A DNA stretch of 64,000 nucleotides from Acidobacteriota bacterium. GTDB lineage: Bacteria; Acidobacteriota; Terriglobia; Terriglobales; Acidobacteriaceae. Shown in pieces: positions 62,302 through 64,000 of this stretch; position 1 is the first letter of the stretch; each line of letters opens with the position of its first letter. The DNA lies in NCBI GenBank assembly GCA_003010405.1, contig PJLO01000002.1, forward strand, positions 1-64,000, read 5' to 3'. The notes under the pieces are model-generated. The model did not search any database. It saw only the letters and a program-made list of their open reading frames with translations, and was not told where the DNA came from. Both the position numbers and the translations under genes were made by a program.

Positions 62302-63930
62302 TTACGGGGCCATCTGCGCATTTTGTGTGGGAACTTCGGACTCACGCGCCAGATAAACGGTTTGTGACGGGAAGGCCAACGAGGTCCCGCAGCTCTCCAC
62401 AATATCCATCACGCGCAGCAGAAGGTCTTCCCGCACGGTTGCGTACTCGTTATATTCGCGAGTCAGGACGTAGGCTTGCATCTCCAGTTCAAGCGCACTG
62501 TCAGCGAGTTTTGCGAGGCGTATCCACGCTGTTTCAGACTCAACTCGCGGATGATCGCGCAACATTGTTCCTATCTGCCGCAGCACTTCTTCGAGTTGTT
62601 TCCGGCTGGTCTCATATCGCAGGCCGATCTTGCAAAACACGCGCATCTTATCGCGCGAGCTGAGGTTCTCTATGTTCGAGGCATTCAGAGATCCGTTTGG
62701 TACCGAGATGAGTCCGCGCTCGGGGGTGCGAATGCGCGTGGAACGAAGGCCTATGTCCTCTACCGTGCCGGTGGTTTCACCAACGCGGCAGAGATCGCCG
62801 ACGCGCATGACCCGGTCGCTGAGAATGCTGATGCCACCGAAGAGATTCTCGATGGTTTTCTGCGCGGCCAAAGCAACGGCGATACCGCCGATCCCGACTC
62901 CGGCGAGTGCGGCTGAAAGGTTGACGCCGGCCAGATACAGGATGCTGAGCATTGCCACCGTGACTATGCCGACCTTGAGCATGCGGTGCAGCAGCAGCGT
63001 GAGCGACAGCGTGCCTCTGTCCTCAGGCGCGACGAGGCGTCGCCGCACGCGGCGCGTCGAAACCGTAACCAGATCCCACAGCAGCCATGCCACGGCAAAC
63101 AGCAGCGCAGCGCCCTGGACCTTCAGGTAGAACTCGCGGAAGAGCAAAGGGACAGAAACCATGCGCATCCCAATGGCGTGGGCTGCGGCTGTTGCAAAGA
63201 GCAGAATGGGGCCGCGGATATTTGTCCATACTTCCGATTTCGCTGCGCGGTGATTAAAGCGGGACAGCACCCATACGGGCAAGCGTGCCAGAGCTACGGC
63301 AGCCAAGCCGGCAAGCAACGCAACCGGAATGAGAATGAAAAACGCTGCCAAGACCCACAAAGGAACTGACAAGAAGCTGTAGCGCATCAGCATCTTCGGC
63401 AGATGCTGCTCCATCTCGTGTGAACGCAAATCGTTGGCGAAATCTTCAGTTCGGCTGAGGGTGGTCCAGGCGATGAGCCAGAGATGTCCGTTGTTGCCAT
63501 CTGGAACGCGGACAACTGCCAGAGGCAACTCCTTGCCGTTGACAACGAACAAGCCGACTCGCTCGTGATTGGCTTCGAGCTGCGGATCAAAGGTGAGATC
63601 GGTATTGTCGGTGACGGCTGCGAGTCGGCCCACGTAAGCGTAGTCCAGCAGCTTCTTAAGATCTGTCACGACGCGTTCGGTGTCAATACCGCTTTCCTGG
63701 TGTGGCAGTTGCAGGTACTGGGCGGCGCGTTCAGTATCGCCTTTTTGCGCAGCTTCCATGAAGCCGGTGAGGGTGCCGCGCGGGCTTTCTCGTCCCAGCG
63801 GATCGAGGTTCTTCGACGCGACCTGAACGCCACCAGTAGCGAGTGCCTTCAGAACAGACTGCGCCAGCAACGGAGCGCACAGCAGGCTCAGTAATAACAA
63901 AAGGCGAAAGCTGGTTCTTATGACTCGCAT
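62302..63930 (-). CDS. MscS-family mechanosensitive channel with N-terminal extracellular domain
   Basis: A 542-residue protein. A signal sequence (MRVIRTSFRLLLLLSLLCAPLLA-Q) leads into a periplasmic domain (about 25-180), followed by several membrane helices. The pore helix and upper beta-domain of MscS are seen in AALAGVGIGGIAVALAAQKTIENLFGGISILSDRVMRVGDLCRV. It should open at raised membrane tension. ATG 63930 follows TGAGGA; a longer frame to 63984 is not needed. It is convergent with the preceding gene. Confidence 0.92.
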   Translation of the reverse strand: MRVIRTSFRLLLLLSLLCAPLLAQSVLKALATGGVQVASKNLDPLGRESPRGTLTGFMEAAQKGDTERAAQYLQLPHQESGIDTERVVTDLKKLLDYAYVGRLAAVTDNTDLTFDPQLEANHERVGLFVVNGKELPLAVVRVPDGNNGHLWLIAWTTLSRTEDFANDLRSHEMEQHLPKMLMRYSFLSVPLWVLAAFFILIPVALLAGLAAVALARLPVWVLSRFNHRAAKSEVWTNIRGPILLFATAAAHAIGMRMVSVPLLFREFYLKVQGAALLFAVAWLLWDLVTVSTRRVRRRLVAPEDRGTLSLTLLLHRMLKVGIVTVAMLSILYLAGVNLSAALAGVGIGGIAVALAAQKTIENLFGGISILSDRVMRVGDLCRVGETTGTVEDIGLRSTRIRTPERGLISVPNGSLNASNIENLSSRDKMRVFCKIGLRYETSRKQLEEVLRQIGTMLRDHPRVESETAWIRLAKLADSALELEMQAYVLTREYNEYATVREDLLLRVMDIVESCGTSLAFPSQTVYLARESEVPTQNAQMAP

Positions 63931-64000
63931 ATTCCTCAGGGTAACTCCTCGCGCGCTGTTACGGCTAGATGGTGATGAGAACAATGGTTAACTCTCCGGC

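Overview
The window is 64 kb of chromosome from a diderm bacterium, most probably an Acidobacteriota of the Terriglobia/Koribacter type. This is an inference. It rests on how RpoZ, Rho, DnaJ, KorA and the small secreted proteins read, on a meso-diaminopimelate-type MurE, and on outer-membrane machinery (TolC-like exporter, MlaFE-like transporter). No rRNA, tRNA, CRISPR array, insertion sequence, phage or plasmid gene was recognised. Gene density and codon style are even throughout, so this looks like core chromosome with a few accessory islets.

Layout. 0.1-8.8 kb (minus strand): a complete tripartite efflux operon (TolC-like, HlyD-like, two ABC ATPases, two ABC-2 permeases; a split version of the E. 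coli ybhGFSR arrangement), then a zinc alcohol dehydrogenase and an AraC-type regulator with a clipped C-terminus. 9.5-12.5 kb (plus): a compact korDABC operon for 2-oxoacid:ferredoxin oxidoreductase with overlapping genes and a strong terminator. 12.5-18.6 kb: MFS exporter, a 62-residue helical protein, a Gly/Tyr-rich secreted protein, an NmrA-like oxidoreductase, cysK and a KAS III-like enzyme. 18.9-21.8 kb: a 938-residue fusion whose motifs read as phosphoribosyltransferase, kinase-like domain and HAD phosphatase. It is the best candidate for undescribed biochemistry. It is followed by an exported DUF1906-like glycosidase-fold protein.

23-31 kb: information-processing and stress genes: rpoZ, rho with a structured leader, mrp, a CPBP protease, a 22-residue lysine-rich micro-gene with a textbook promoter and hairpin, rsmE, and the hrcA-grpE-dnaJ heat-shock operon. 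There dnaJ seems to lack a conventional start codon and probably starts at CTG. 31-45 kb: secreted or lipid-anchored unknown proteins, comM/yifB, a PLP decarboxylase, hypA-hypB with no hydrogenase beside them, a thiolase, an M13 peptidase, threonine deaminase, and a two-gene cassette (sugar-nucleotide epimerase plus B12-binding radical SAM enzyme).

45.4-57.5 kb: the division and cell-wall cluster mraZ-rsmH-ftsL-ftsI-murE-murF-mraY-murD-ftsW-murG, preceded by a promoter overlapping three 10-bp-phased MraZ-box-like repeats. Two DnaA-box-like 9-mers lie just before ftsL. The cluster ends at murG against a convergent mlaF-mlaE pair whose ATPase lacks the usual Walker B glutamate. 59.3-64 kb: a DUF58 protein, a polytopic GT-C-like membrane protein and an MscS-family channel.

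Many starts are TTG or GTG (KAS III, mrp, hypA, radical SAM, mraY, rsmH, ftsW, the fusion protein); each was chosen from Shine-Dalgarno position and the family's N-terminus. Functions are read from motifs by eye; no database search was run.
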